From Marinobacter similis (GTDB lineage Bacteria > Pseudomonadota > Gammaproteobacteria > Pseudomonadales > Oleiphilaceae): DNA of 64,000 nt. Positions 35,678 through 46,225 of the stretch are shown here, piece by piece. The first letter of the stretch is position 1; each line of letters begins with the position of its first letter. A program made the position numbers and the translations under genes. The notes under the pieces are model-generated. The model was given only the letters and a program-made list of their open reading frames with translations. It was not told the DNA's origin and did not search any database. Location of the stretch: positions 2,666,001-2,730,000 of the forward strand of contig NZ_CP007151.1 in assembly GCF_000830985.1 (NCBI RefSeq), written 5' to 3'.

Positions 35678-37648
35678 ATGTATAACCACAAGACCAATAT
35701 TCTGCGGGCGTTTGCCCTGCTTATTCTTCTGCCTCTCATGTCCGTGGCCCACGGGCAGGAAGAAACCTGGCGACTGAACCTGAAGGATGCCGATATCCGG
35801 GCCTTCGTCACCCAGGTGGCAGACATCACCGGATACAGTTTTGTGGTGGACCCCCGGGTCAAAGGCAAGGTAACGGTCCTGTCCAGCGCCCCGATGAACA
35901 AGGACGAGATCTACGATCTGTTCCTGGCGGTGTTGAATGTCCACGGCTTTACCGCCATTCCCGGTGAGGAAGTGATCAAGGTGGTGCAGCAGGTGGACGC
36001 CAAGCAGTCGGCTGAATCCATGTCCCGGTTTGAAGAGATTCCCTCCGAGCAGCTTATTACCAGAGTGATTCAGATCGATAATGCCAACGCTCTCGAGCTG
36101 GTGCCGATCCTGCGTCCGCTGGTGGCCAAGTACGGGCACCTTGCCGGTGTCGCCGCGGCCAATGCCCTGATCGTCAGTGATCATTCCTCCAACATCCAGC
36201 GCATCGAACAGATCGTTCGTGAACTCGACAGCCCGTCCAAGTACGAAGTGGAAGTGATTCAGCTGGATGAAGCCTGGGTTGGCGATATGGTCACCCTGTT
36301 GCAGGAGCTGGCGCCGGATGAGTTGGGTCGTGCCGGTGGTGAGAATGCCGCACGTAAGTACAGCGTGACCGCCGATGAACGCAGCAACCGCCTGATCCTG
36401 CGCGGCGACCAGAATTTCCGTGACAAGATGCGCGGACTGATCCGTCAGCTCGATCAGCCTTCCGCCTCTGGCGGCACCACCAAGGTGCTCCGCCTGAAAC
36501 ACGCCGATGCCAAGAAACTGACCGAAATCCTGAAAGGCGTAATGGGTGAGCTGGCTAAAGAAGGTTCCGGGGGCGGCAGTGGCGGATCTGGCGGCACTAA
36601 GCCGGGCAGCAATTTCGCGGTGTTTGCTGATGAGGGTCTGAACGCTCTGGTGGTTCGGGGTGAGCCTTCACTGATGCAGGAAGCCGAGCAGATCGTTGCG
36701 CATCTGGACGTGCGCCGGGCCCAGGTGCTGATTGAAGCAGCCATCGTTGAAATCAGTGACGACCTTGGTCAGGACCTCGGTGTTCAGTTTGCCGTGGGCG
36801 ATGAGTCTGGTGAGTCGACGCCGGTCGTTGGAACCAATTTCAGCAACGTTGGCCGAAGCCTCAGCGAAGTAATCGGTGCCTTGGCCTCTGATTCGATCAT
36901 TGGTCCGGCTGCGGGTGGTGTCACCATTGGCGCTGGCCAGCGCGATAGGGATGGTATTACCTGGGGTATTCTGTTGCAGGCCCTGTCGACGTCTGCAGCC
37001 GCTAACCTGTTGTCCACGCCAAGTATCATTACCCTGGATAACCAGGAGTCAGAGATTATCGTGGGTCAGAACGTGCCGTTCCGAACCGGTGAGTCGACTG
37101 TGACTGGCGACGGCACCACGAACCCGTTTACCACTATCGAGCGCCGTGACATTGGCCTGACCCTCAAGGTGACCCCCACCATCAGTGCCGACGGACTGGT
37201 GCGGCTGGTGGTTGAGCAAACCACGGAAAACGTTGCGGACAGCATTGAGAACGCCTCTGACATCGTGACCAACAAGCGGGAGATCAAGACCACCGTGCTG
37301 GCGGACGACGGTGAGACTATCGTTCTGGGCGGCCTGATCCGTGATGACTACCAGATCAACAAGAGCAAGGTGCCCCTTCTGGGTGACATTCCGTTCATTG
37401 GTCGCCTCTTCTCGTCCGAGTCCGAGCGACGGGTCAAGCGTAACCTGCTGGTATTCCTGCGCCCAACCATCATGCTGGGCAAGACTGAAGCTGTAGCCGT
37501 CACCGACGACAAGTTCCAGGAGCTGTGGGAAGTGAATCTGGATATCCGGAAGAAGCTGGATCTGCCGCCGGTAGACGCCAGCCCGGATATTGAAGTGCTG
37601 TTCGATGGCCGCAAGCGCCAGGAGATGGGTGAAACAATCAATCCCTAA
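35678..37648 (+). CDS. gspD: Type II secretion system secretin GspD
   Basis: 656 residues. Signal peptide (ILRAFALLILLPLMSVAHG), then N0 and N1-N3 domains (DIRAFVTQVADITGYSFVVDPRVKGKVT, partly shown; VLRLKHADAKKLTEILKGVM) with a Gly-rich insert near 305-315, and the secretin barrel: VLIEAAIVEISDDLGQDLGVQF, the VPFRTGE loop, and the signature VLADDGETIVLGGLIRDD. It forms the outer-membrane channel. I place the start at 35678, just before the signal peptide; an earlier in-frame codon overlaps gspC. The S-domain like end (KKLDLPPVD) is present. The stop overlaps by 3 bases with that of the convergent M48 gene. Genes gspE-M are not in this window. Confidence 0.95.
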   Translation: MYNHKTNILRAFALLILLPLMSVAHGQEETWRLNLKDADIRAFVTQVADITGYSFVVDPRVKGKVTVLSSAPMNKDEIYDLFLAVLNVHGFTAIPGEEVIKVVQQVDAKQSAESMSRFEEIPSEQLITRVIQIDNANALELVPILRPLVAKYGHLAGVAAANALIVSDHSSNIQRIEQIVRELDSPSKYEVEVIQLDEAWVGDMVTLLQELAPDELGRAGGENAARKYSVTADERSNRLILRGDQNFRDKMRGLIRQLDQPSASGGTTKVLRLKHADAKKLTEILKGVMGELAKEGSGGGSGGSGGTKPGSNFAVFADEGLNALVVRGEPSLMQEAEQIVAHLDVRRAQVLIEAAIVEISDDLGQDLGVQFAVGDESGESTPVVGTNFSNVGRSLSEVIGALASDSIIGPAAGGVTIGAGQRDRDGITWGILLQALSTSAAANLLSTPSIITLDNQESEIIVGQNVPFRTGESTVTGDGTTNPFTTIERRDIGLTLKVTPTISADGLVRLVVEQTTENVADSIENASDIVTNKREIKTTVLADDGETIVLGGLIRDDYQINKSKVPLLGDIPFIGRLFSSESERRVKRNLLVFLRPTIMLGKTEAVAVTDDKFQELWEVNLDIRKKLDLPPVDASPDIEVLFDGRKRQEMGETINP

Positions 37649-39656
37649 GCCGTGAGTGGTGGCATCGGGCAGTCGATCTGGTCGGCCACCAGTCTCATCA
37701 GTTCGTATTCACGCACATCGACACGGCCATCGTGGGTAATGCAGTGCCCACAGGCATCAATAATAGCGGGCTTGAGCAAAGGCGAGAGCCCGTTCAGTGT
37801 GGTCAGCGCCTCCCGTAACTGGCGCATGGTTACCTTCTCAAGAACCGCTTGATCCTGCCCCTTCGTGTTCTGCCTCTTGGTATTATCAAACCCTGCCATT
37901 GCCTCCCGGTATAACGACTCGGCATCCGAGGCGCTCTTCGTTCCAGCGCGGGCAAACAGACTCAGCAGCCTCTGAATTGCCGGCATTACCGGACGGTATT
38001 TCCGGTACCGAACCGGCATTACCTGACCGGCGCTGCGCCCAGGTGGCGTGACAAGAAGCTGGTCAGGGCCAGCTCGAACAGCGACATACGGTTGTCTGCC
38101 GCAACCAGCTTCTGGACGTTGGTGATCAAACCTTCCCGTTCCTCCGGGTCCAGTTTCCGCAAGGCCGGCATGGCCAGTTCAAGGGCGGGGAATCGCACCT
38201 CCTCGCCGATCGATTTCAGGGCGGGAATCAGCTTGTCCAGAAGATCCTGCTGGCCGCCCAGCACCGGGTGGTCGGGAATCATGGCCAACAGCCGATGTTG
38301 CTCCTCCCGCGATACTTCAGCAATCACCAACCCATAGCAGAGCTGGATAGCGCCGGCGCGGGTATACAGCAGGCTGCGAAACGTAGCGGGTAGCCGGGCC
38401 AACAAGCGAGTGGCGAAAGCCTCGCCCTGGGGCGATACGGTGCCAACCCGTTCTGACAGCTTGCCGGCTGCTGAAGAAGGGGGAGCCGCATTGCTAGAGG
38501 CCAGGGGCGAGGTACTGGTGCGTCGCAGCGGTGCCACCACCTCTGCCCCCAGGCCGGCAAAGCCGGTGGCCTGGGCCGGGCCTTGAGAGCTGGTAGCGGC
38601 GCGCAGGTCAGCTCCGGGCTGGCTATCCCTAAGCCGGCTGCGGAGACGGGCCAGCATGCCCGGCTGAATCTGGTTGATGCGCTCATCGATGGGCGGGTGT
38701 GAGGCCAGCAGGGAGGCGAACTTCATCCGCGCACTTTCCCCGAAGCACATGTGGTTCATGTCGCTGGCGTGGCTGGTGGTGTCCAGGTAGCCGCCTTTCA
38801 GGCCGATCTTGAACAGGGCCCCCGCTATGCCCTCGGGGTTGCGGGTAAATTGCACTGAGGAGGCATCGGCCAGTAATTCCCGTTGCCTGGACACTGCCGC
38901 CTGAATCAGTCGGCCAAAGAAAACGCCAACGTAGCCAATGATCAGCAGCGCGATGCCAATTACACCAATGGCGGCCTGGCCTCGATTATCGCCCGACGAG
39001 CGCACAGACCTGTGGCGGCTGTAGAACGACATCCGCATCAGGAAACCGCCAATCTGGCCAATCATCAGAATCCCGGCCAGCAGGGCAATCAGGCGAACGT
39101 TCAGGCGCATATCACCGTTGAAGATATGGCTGAATTCGTGGCCGACCACGCCCTGGAGTTCATCGCGGTTAAGTTGAGTCAGGGTGCCATGAGTGACCAC
39201 CATAACGGCTTCGCCCGGCGTGTAGCCGGCCACAAAGGCATTAATACCGGTTTCCTGATCCATCACGTATAGCTCGGGTACCGGTACGCCACTGGCGATG
39301 GCCATTTCCTCGACCACATTCCGGAGCCGTCGCTCGTCTCGGTCTTGGGTGTCAGGATCAATGGGGCGGGCACCCACCATCTTGGCAACCCGCTCACCGC
39401 CGCCGGCCAGATCCACCCAGCGAATAAGCGAAGTCACGCCGATCAGGGTGACCACCGTTGCAGCAGTGAGGAGGCCATGGCGGGACAGCAGCCAATCGAG
39501 AAAGGCGAGGCCGGAGGACTCACTGCGAGTGACGAAGTAGCCGACCAGGGAAACGGCCAGCATGATCAATACCACCGCCGTCAGGAACAGCAGGACCAGC
39601 ACGCTGGTGTTGCGCCGGGCACTGGCCTGGCGCTGGAAGAAACCGGGATGAGCCAT
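37645..39656 (-). CDS. HtpX-like M48 metalloprotease with C-terminal extension (one frameshift as sequenced)
   Basis: About 670 residues when repaired. Two N-terminal membrane helices (LVLLFLTAVVLIMLAVSLVGYF, partly) are followed by the M48 domain: VVGHEFSHIFNGDM with the HExxH zinc site, two further membrane segments, and the glutamate-bearing helix QRELLADASSVQF. Residues 340-545 form a Ser/Ala-rich linker and a helical domain. The frame breaks near 38022 (GTCAGGTAATG lacks one base), after which the next frame continues MPVRYRKYRPVMPAIQRLLSLFAR and LSPLLKPAIIDACGHCITHDG to a stop that overlaps gspD. It follows lemA by 11 bases; LemA-HtpX pairs are widespread. Likely a membrane quality-control protease (inference). 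Confidence 0.8.
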
Positions 39657-39667
39657 GGGTCAGGGCG

Positions 39668-40255
39668 TCAGAAAGCGACTTTTGGTGCCTGGCGGGCCTC
39701 AGGTGTTTCAAGTTCGAGTTGGGCGGTCTCTTTGAACGCACACATGCCGGCGAGAATGTTGTTGGGGAACTGTTCGCGGAAAATGTTGTAGCTCATAACG
39801 CCATCGTTGTAGGCCTGGCGCGCGAAGGCGACGCGGTTCTCGGTGCTGGATAGCTCTTCCATCAATTGCTGGATGGTTTCGTTGGCCTTCAGCTCCGGGT
39901 AATCCTCGGCCACCGCATAGAAGTTCGCCAGGGCTTTGTTCAGCAGATTCTCTGCACTGCCCAGGCGCTGGATCTTGGTGCCGTCGCCGGGATCGCGGGC
40001 CGCGTCTTTCTGGGCGCTGACAGCGTTGTTACGAGCTTCCATGACCTGGGTAAGGGTGGTCTGCTCATGGGTCAGGTAGGCCTTGGCGGCCTCAACCAGG
40101 TTAGGGATCAGGTCGTGTCGACGTTGAAGCTGCACGTCGATCTGGGCGAAACCGTTCTTGAACTGGTTTCTCAGGGACACCAGTCGGTTGTAAATAAACA
40201 CCAGGTAGATGACTACGACGGCGATAACAATCAGGCCAATAACAGTTGTTCCCAT
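39668..40255 (-). CDS. lemA: LemA family protein
   Basis: 195 residues: one N-terminal transmembrane helix (IGLIVIAVVVIYLVFIYNRLV, partly) with the rest a helical bundle. Family motifs: FAQIDVQLQRRHDLIPNLVE (residues 39-58) then FYAVAEDYPELKANE and LMEELSSTENRVAFARQAYND. LemA has no known enzyme activity; it is commonly encoded beside HtpX-like proteases, as here (11 bases upstream of the M48 gene), and probably works with it in the membrane. GAGGAGC lies before the ATG. Confidence 0.93.
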   Translation of the reverse strand: MGTTVIGLIVIAVVVIYLVFIYNRLVSLRNQFKNGFAQIDVQLQRRHDLIPNLVEAAKAYLTHEQTTLTQVMEARNNAVSAQKDAARDPGDGTKIQRLGSAENLLNKALANFYAVAEDYPELKANETIQQLMEELSSTENRVAFARQAYNDGVMSYNIFREQFPNNILAGMCAFKETAQLELETPEARQAPKVAF

Positions 40256-40281
40256 GTTAGCTCCTCGGGGGATTCAATTGG

Positions 40282-42338
40282 TTAAACGTTGTTCTCGACC
40301 AGCTGCTCATGAAAGTGTTCTACGAACCGTTCGAAGTCATCGGGCAGCAGTGGCTTACTGAAGAAATAACCCTGCGCGAGCTTGCAGCCGCGCTGAGTCA
40401 GATAGTATTCCTGCTCGGCAGTTTCCACACCCTCAGCTACCACCGAGAGATTCAGGCTCTTGCCCAGATCAATGATGGTGTTGGCAATTCGGGTGTCGTC
40501 CTCGTTCACCAGCAAATCGCGAATGAACTGTTTGTCGATCTTCAGGTGCTGGACCGGCATCTGTTTAAGGTAAGTCAGCGATGAGTAACCGGTACCAAAA
40601 TCGTCAACGGCTATATGGATGCCGGCCTTGTTCAAGCGATGCAGTTTGGCGACGGCATCCGACAGGTTGGTCATAAAGCTGGTTTCGGTGACTTCCAGCT
40701 CAAGTCGGCCAGCGGGGATATCGTGCCGGTGCAGCGTGTCCAGAATATCGCCGACAATGCCAGCCTGGCGCAGCTGCACGGCAGACAGGTTGACGGCAAT
40801 GCGCAGTGGCGTGCCCTGGTCGGCCCAATGTGCGGCCTGGGCGCAGGCCTGGTCCAGAACCCATTGGCCAATTTCAACAATGATCCCGTTGGCTTCGGCA
40901 ATAGGAATGAAGTCGTCCGGTGGCACCAGGCCACGCAACGGGTGTTCCCAGCGGATCAGCGCTTCGGCGCCGATAACACGGCGGCTCTCAAGGCTGATCT
41001 GGTTGATAGACCAGGTGAAATTCTTCGTTGGCCAGGGCCTGGGACAGGTCCTTCTCCATCTGCCGGCGATCACGAATTTCCTGATCAATGCTGGCAACGT
41101 AGAACTGGAAGTGATCGTTGCCGCTCTGCTTGGCCAGGGTCATGGTTTGCTCGGCACTCTGCAGCAGGCGGTCGGCCTTATCGGCGTCAGCCGGGAACAG
41201 GGCCACACCAACGGTAGCCGTCATCGCCACGTGCTGGTGCTCAACCATCATCGGGCGGCCGATGCAGGCAAGAATCCGTTCGGCAGTGTCAGCCGCCTGA
41301 AAACCATCTCGCAGGTTTTTCTCGACGATCACGAACTGGTCACTACCCAAGCGCGCAATGGTGAAACGGGAGCTGCCGAGCTGGCCTGTGAGGCGGTCAG
41401 CGACGGTCTGCAGAATCAGGTCACCGCTGCGGAAGCCACACTGCTCGTTCACGGATTTGAAGTCGTCAATACCGCACACCATCAGCGACAAAATGCCTTT
41501 GCGGGACTCCGCTTCCTGGATGTCCCGGGCGAGCAATTCCATAAAGGTGTCGCGGCTGGGCAGGCCCGTCAGCTGATCGTAGCGGGACAGGCGGCTGACC
41601 CGATCCTCGGCCTCGCGATGACGTTTCTGGGTGTCGGCGATGGCGACCAGTAGATTATTGGTGGCGTTCACCCACAGTCCCAGTTCATCCCGATCGTGTC
41701 CGGCCGGGATAGTCACCAGGCGGTCGTCCGGGTGTTCCGGGTCCACTGCTTTCACAGAGTGCACTATGCGGAGTAGGGGCCGGGTCAGGAGGAGGTGGAA
41801 AACAAGATAAAGTACCACGCCGAGTATAAGTGCGGTCGCGACCCCGGAGGCAAAGGTGACGGTTGCCCGATTGAGCCAGGTTCTGGCAGCGGGAACGGTG
41901 TCGTAATGAACTTCGAGATAGCCATAGACCGTTTCCGGTGCTTCATCACGAACCAGGGGGACCCGGTAGGTTCGGTCGGCATCAAAGATCGGATCGGTCA
42001 TCGGTCGGAATGATGTTTGGTGTAAAGGGCGGTTGCGGGTGCCAAGAGCCTCGTCATCGGGATGGACAATGGCGGCCAGGTGCACGGCATCCATGGCGAA
42101 GAGGCCATCCACCACTTGCTGGGCCAGCTCTGAATCAATACTGAAAACTGCCTGGGTAGCCGCGTCCCTGACCATGGAGATGGTCTGCGCAGCCTGGCTA
42201 TCAAGGTCCCTGGAAACACGCCCGGCGTCCAGGATCACCTGCACGGTGCTGATAATGACACCACTGATAAGCTATAGCGAGAATGCGCCCGAAGATGCGG
42301 TAGCCCAGGCGATGCTCAACCTTGAAGGAGTTTTTCAT
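40282..42338 (-). CDS. Membrane GGDEF/EAL protein, probable c-di-GMP phosphodiesterase (two frameshifts as sequenced)
   Basis: About 686 residues. From the ATG at 42338, MKNSFKVEHRLGYRIFGRIL leads into a first membrane helix; the frame breaks near 42272 and resumes as LISGVIISTVQVILDAG. A periplasmic sensor region (residues 50-165), a second helix (VTFASGVATALILGVVLYLVF) and a HAMP-like segment follow. The GGDEF domain has a degraded signature (LGSDQF), so cyclase activity is unlikely. The second break is near 41000 within YQPQISLE. The EAL domain is intact: GAEALIRWEHP, DDFGTGYSSL, IDKQFIRDL and AEGVETAEQ. Both breaks are a two-base loss or a one-base gain. It should hydrolyse c-di-GMP in response to an external signal. 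It lies 26 bases from lemA. Confidence 0.8.
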
Positions 42339-42524
42339 TCAGGTCTGTCTGTAATCGTGTTTATCAAAGATTCATGGTCGCACATGAATCGCTGTTTTCG
42401 CGACGACTGGTCCACGTTTCGCCGAGGAGGCTGTCCCACTCGCTTAACCTGTCTGAGTATCGGCGATTTTTTCAGATAATGCAGGACGAGGGTGTATCAA
42501 TTTGTAAGGCTTTGGGTCATCCAG

Positions 42525-42554
42525 ACACACAAACGCCCGCACAAGGCGGGCGTT
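42525..42554 (-). terminator. Rho-independent terminator of sodB
   Basis: AAACGCCCGC pairs over 10 bp with GCGGGCGTTT around a short AAG-type loop; read leftward a T-rich run (GTTTGTGTG) follows. It is 52 bases beyond the sodB stop. Confidence 0.75.
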
Positions 42555-42605
42555 TGAGCTTGTACAGCCTATGGCTGCGGCCTTTTGGCCAACCTGGCCA
42601 GGTAA

Positions 42606-43184
42606 TCAGGCCAGGTTTTCGTTCACGAAATCCCAGTTCACCAGGTTCCAGAACGCTTCCAGGTAGTTCGGACGGGAGTTGCGGTAATCGATGTAGTACG
42701 CGTGCTCCCAAACGTCTACCGTCAGTACCGGCTTGTCGGCGCCGGTCAGCGGAGTTTCGGCGTTGCTGGTGTTGGCGATGGCAACGCTGCCGTCTGCCTT
42801 CTTCACCAGCCAGGTCCAGCCAGAACCGAAGTTATTGGCGGCCTTGTCGTTGAACTCTTTCTTGAAGGCATCGAAGGAACCGAAGGCTTTCTCGATGGCG
42901 TCCTTGGCTGCACCAGTGGGCTCACCACCGCCGTTCGGGCTCAGGCAGTTCCAGTAGAAAGTGTGGTTCCAGACCTGCGCGGCGTTGTTGAACAACGGAC
43001 CGCTGGCGCTCTTGATGATGTCCTCGAGCGACTTGTTGGCGTTGTCCGTACCTTCAACCAGGCCGTTCAGCTTGGTTACGTAAGTGTTGTGGTGCTTGCC
43101 GTAATGGTACTCAAGGGTTTCCTGAGAGATGTGCGGTTCCAGAGCGTTCTTTTCGTAAGGTAGTGCGGGAAGTTCAAATGCCAT
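42606..43184 (-). CDS. sodB: Superoxide dismutase [Fe]
   Basis: 192 residues, complete. Metal ligands are visible: His in LEYHYGKHHNTYV, His in AAQVWNHTFYWNCL, and Asp and His in VDVWEHAYYIDYRNSRP. The Fe-type choice rests on AAQVWNHTFYWNCLSPNGGG, typical of FeSOD. It converts superoxide to oxygen and hydrogen peroxide in the cytoplasm. AGGGAGA lies nine bases before the ATG. It is monocistronic between its terminator and purK. Confidence 0.96.
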   Translation of the reverse strand: MAFELPALPYEKNALEPHISQETLEYHYGKHHNTYVTKLNGLVEGTDNANKSLEDIIKSASGPLFNNAAQVWNHTFYWNCLSPNGGGEPTGAAKDAIEKAFGSFDAFKKEFNDKAANNFGSGWTWLVKKADGSVAIANTSNAETPLTGADKPVLTVDVWEHAYYIDYRNSRPNYLEAFWNLVNWDFVNENLA

Positions 43185-43254
43185 GAGGTCGTTCTCCCTG
43201 TCTCTCTGTTATGTGAGTGTACAACTCGTCAATATAAGGTCGATCTAATGTATA

Positions 43255-44373
43255 TCAACCCCTTGGTGTTAAAGAGCTTTTAAACTCCGGGCTGCCGGGC
43301 AGGAACTGGGCGCAGTTGCGCACGCGCCAGACCAGCTCTTCGTAACTGTCTGCCAGAACATTCACGTGGCCCAGCTTGCGCCCGGCACGTTCGCCTTTGT
43401 TGTACAGGTGCAAGTGGGCGTACGGCAGCTCGAGAATGCGTTCCGTCTCGCCATGTTCGCCAATGATGTTGATCATGCAGCTCAGGCCCCGCGCTTCAAC
43501 GCTGCCCAGATGATGACCACTCACCGCCCGGATATGGTTTTCGAACTGGCTGGTCATGGCGCCTTCGATGGTCCAGTGCCCGGAGTTGTGCACTCGTGGT
43601 GCCATCTCGTTGGCAACCAGCCCATCTTCGGTTTCAAACAGCTCGAGGGTCAATACGCCGACATAGTTCAATTCGTTCAACAGGGCGCGGATATACCGCT
43701 CGGCATCGTCCTGAATGGAGGCCTGAAGGTCCGGCGCTGGCGCGATGGAGTAGCGCAGAATGCCCTCGTGGTGGCTGTTTTCAGCCATCGGGTAGAAGGC
43801 CAGGTCGCCGTCTTCTGCCCGTACCGCGATGATCGACACTTCGCGCTTGAAATCGACAAATTTTTCGACGATCAGGCGCGGGTGTCCGATGTCCGCCCAG
43901 GCTTGTTCGGCGTCGTCGGGGCTGCGCAGAACCGCCTGACCTTTGCCGTCATAACCTTCGGTGTTGGATTTGGCCACAACCGGGCAGCCCAACTCTTCGG
44001 CAGCCGCTTTCAGTGATTCGGCGCTGTCCGCAATTTTCCAGTCCGGGGTTGGTATGCCGAGCTCGCCAAACAGGGTCTTCTCCAGCTCGCGATTCTGGCA
44101 AACCTGCAGCGCCCTTGGGCAGGGGTGAACCGGCTTTTCTTTCGCCAGTTTTTCGGCAACGTCGACCGGCAGGTGTTCAAATTCGTATGTCACGCGATCA
44201 ACCCGGGACAGGAAATCGTCCTGGTACTGGCCTTCTCGGTCAATAATCACTTCGCCGAGTCCGGCGCTGGGGCTGCCAGACATGTCGTAGAAAACAAAGG
44301 TCTTGGCCAGTGGATAGCCGGCCAAGGCTAGCATACGTCCCAGTTGGCCTGCGCCTAAAACACCAATTCTCAT
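43255..44373 (-). CDS. purK: N5-carboxyaminoimidazole ribonucleotide synthase
   Basis: 372 residues, ATP-grasp enzyme using ATP and bicarbonate on AIR to give N5-CAIR in purine synthesis. Start chosen at MRIGVLGAGQLGRML with GGAGA nine bases upstream; earlier in-frame codons add non-homologous residues. Motifs: EFEHLPVDVAEKL, VVAKSNTEGYDGKGQAVL (the ATP-grasp glycine loop), VSIIAVRAEDGD, and ELFETEDGLVANEMAPRVHNSGHWT. Its usual partner purE is 96 bases upstream in the same direction. Confidence 0.96.
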   Translation of the reverse strand: MRIGVLGAGQLGRMLALAGYPLAKTFVFYDMSGSPSAGLGEVIIDREGQYQDDFLSRVDRVTYEFEHLPVDVAEKLAKEKPVHPCPRALQVCQNRELEKTLFGELGIPTPDWKIADSAESLKAAAEELGCPVVAKSNTEGYDGKGQAVLRSPDDAEQAWADIGHPRLIVEKFVDFKREVSIIAVRAEDGDLAFYPMAENSHHEGILRYSIAPAPDLQASIQDDAERYIRALLNELNYVGVLTLELFETEDGLVANEMAPRVHNSGHWTIEGAMTSQFENHIRAVSGHHLGSVEARGLSCMINIIGEHGETERILELPYAHLHLYNKGERAGRKLGHVNVLADSYEELVWRVRNCAQFLPGSPEFKSSLTPRG

Positions 44374-44469
44374 CTGTATTCTCCTGCCGGTTTCTGGCTG
44401 CTGAATCGTCGGTGTGTGCGGGTTGAAGTGCACGTGTTGCAACCCGCTCAGTAGGGCTTAGCTTGGAAG

Positions 44470-44961
44470 TTACTGCTCTCGCGGGTCCGGATTGTCCAGA
44501 ATGGTCTGGGTCTGGGTGCTTCTGAACTCATCGACGGCCTGGCGCACGTTTGCGTCGCTGGTGCCAACAATCTGAGCCGCCAGCAGGCCGGCATTGGTGG
44601 CGCCAGCGTTGCCGATTGCCAGTGTACCCACGGCGATACCACCAGGCATCTGAACAATGGACAGCAGTGAATCGAGACCGTTTAGCGCCTTGGACTGCAC
44701 CGGAACACCCAATACTGGCAGTGACGTCTGCGAGGCAATCATGCCGGGCAGGTGAGCGGCGCCGCCGGCGCCTGCAATGATCACCTTCAGGCCACGCTCG
44801 GCTGCGGTTTTTGCATAATCAAACAGCAGGTCTGGGGTACGATGCGCTGACACCACTTTGGTTTCGTAATCGACGCCCAGCTTTTCAAGCATCTTGGCGG
44901 CGTGTTCCATGGTGGGCCAGTCGGATTTGGAACCCATAATGAGTCCAACAAGCGGCTGCAT
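44470..44961 (-). CDS. purE: N5-carboxyaminoimidazole ribonucleotide mutase
   Basis: 163 residues. Start at [18 protein letters not shown], with AGGACA eight bases upstream. Class I PurE motifs: [30 protein letters not shown] and [15 protein letters not shown] (partial). It moves the carboxyl group of N5-CAIR to C4, giving CAIR. It precedes purK, as in most gammaproteobacteria, and is divergent from the coiled-coil membrane protein. Confidence 0.96.
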   Translation of the reverse strand: MQPLVGLIMGSKSDWPTMEHAAKMLEKLGVDYETKVVSAHRTPDLLFDYAKTAAERGLKVIIAGAGGAAHLPGMIASQTSLPVLGVPVQSKALNGLDSLLSIVQMPGGIAVGTLAIGNAGATNAGLLAAQIVGTSDANVRQAVDEFRSTQTQTILDNPDPREQ

Positions 44962-45133
44962 AAGCAACTGTCCTGTGATAATTGGAAAGCCGGCCATTGT
45001 ATGTTTTGGCTACGGGCCATGCAACAAAGCCCCGTCAGGGTTTCGGCCGCGACAGCAACGCCATTTCACCCCTTCTATAACTGCATGTATTATCCGCTGT
45101 TAAGATTCAGTCCGTCCATAGCCAGGAGAAGTA

Positions 45134-46081
45134 ATGGAACCCATCCGTCCAGACGACGATGAACTGCGAGCCGAGGCACCGTTTGGTGCTGCTGACAGCC
45201 GTGAACCCGAAGCCAGAAAAGCGAAGAGCGGAAGTGGTAAAGCGCGAAAGGTGCCTGGCGGGGGAGACGGAAATGGCAAGGGCCGCGGCAGTGTGTCCTT
45301 GCTCTGGCTTCTGATCATTGGCCTTGCGGGTCTGGCCGTTGCCGGTTGGTATGCCCAGAATCAGAGGATTGTGGCCCTGGAAAGCCAGGTTGAGGAAGCC
45401 GACTACTGGGCCCGGCAAAGCAAGTTGGCGCTGGCCCGGTTCGAAGGCGAACTGACGGAAACCGGCGAAAATCTGCAGGAGCGTGGGACCTCGTTGGCCG
45501 AGCAGATCGCTGCCAATGACAAGGCCCTGAAAACCGCCAACAGTGAAATTCGTAAGCTGTGGGTGGTGGCCAATGAGCGCAACAAGGAACGTCTGAACGA
45601 ACACCAATCTCGATTGAAGGATCTGGAGAGCACCCAGGCTGAAGACGTCGAGGCCCTGGCGGCCGTGAAGGTTTCGGTCGACAAGGTTCGGTCCTCGCTG
45701 GCGGCAGACATTGCTGCTATGGAAGAGCAGGTGAAGACCTCCATTGTGGCCCTGCAAGATGCCAACCGGCAGGCAACGGAGCAGCTCACTTCTCTTAGTC
45801 AGCAGATGGCGGACGTGGATCAAGTGGTCGAAAATCGCATCCGTCGGTTCGAGCAGGAGCAGAAACTGGGTATACAGGGTATGGAAGGCCGGATTGCGGC
45901 GCTCGAAAAGGAATCGGGTCGACTCGCCGGGGCCGGTAGTGTCCAGTCCCTCAAGAACGAGGTGGCCAGTCTGAAGCGCACCATCGATGCGGTGGATGCG
46001 TCCCGATCCCAGCTCACATCACGCCTGGTTCGGCTTTCAGAAGAGGTTAACGAATTGCGGTCCCGGATGGCCGCGCAGTAA
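45134..46081 (+). CDS. Single-pass membrane protein with long periplasmic coiled coil
   Basis: 315 residues, not recognised as a named family. Residues 1-50 are charged and disordered (Gly/Lys-rich), residues 53-75 a transmembrane helix (SLLWLLIIGLAGLAVAGWYA), and residues 78-315 are almost entirely heptad-patterned coiled coil (IVALESQVEEADYW; LKTANSEIRKLW; LSRLVRLSEEVNELRSRM region). With a positively charged N-terminus the coiled coil should be periplasmic. AGGAGAAG before the ATG gives strong initiation. It is divergent from purE and followed 144 bases later by a lipoprotein gene; the two may belong to the cell envelope. No enzyme motif seen. Confidence 0.7.
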   Translation: MEPIRPDDDELRAEAPFGAADSREPEARKAKSGSGKARKVPGGGDGNGKGRGSVSLLWLLIIGLAGLAVAGWYAQNQRIVALESQVEEADYWARQSKLALARFEGELTETGENLQERGTSLAEQIAANDKALKTANSEIRKLWVVANERNKERLNEHQSRLKDLESTQAEDVEALAAVKVSVDKVRSSLAADIAAMEEQVKTSIVALQDANRQATEQLTSLSQQMADVDQVVENRIRRFEQEQKLGIQGMEGRIAALEKESGRLAGAGSVQSLKNEVASLKRTIDAVDASRSQLTSRLVRLSEEVNELRSRMAAQ

Positions 46082-46225
46082 CCGGTCTTTTTAAAGCGGG
46101 TGGCGCGAGCTAGCGAAGGCCGGTGTGTAACGGTTTGTAGTCATCCCTTTGCGGTAGCTCTCATTTCTGTCGGCGAGCAGTTGTTATCATCAGGCAACTC
46201 GCGGACAAGTGAAGAGTGAACAACC

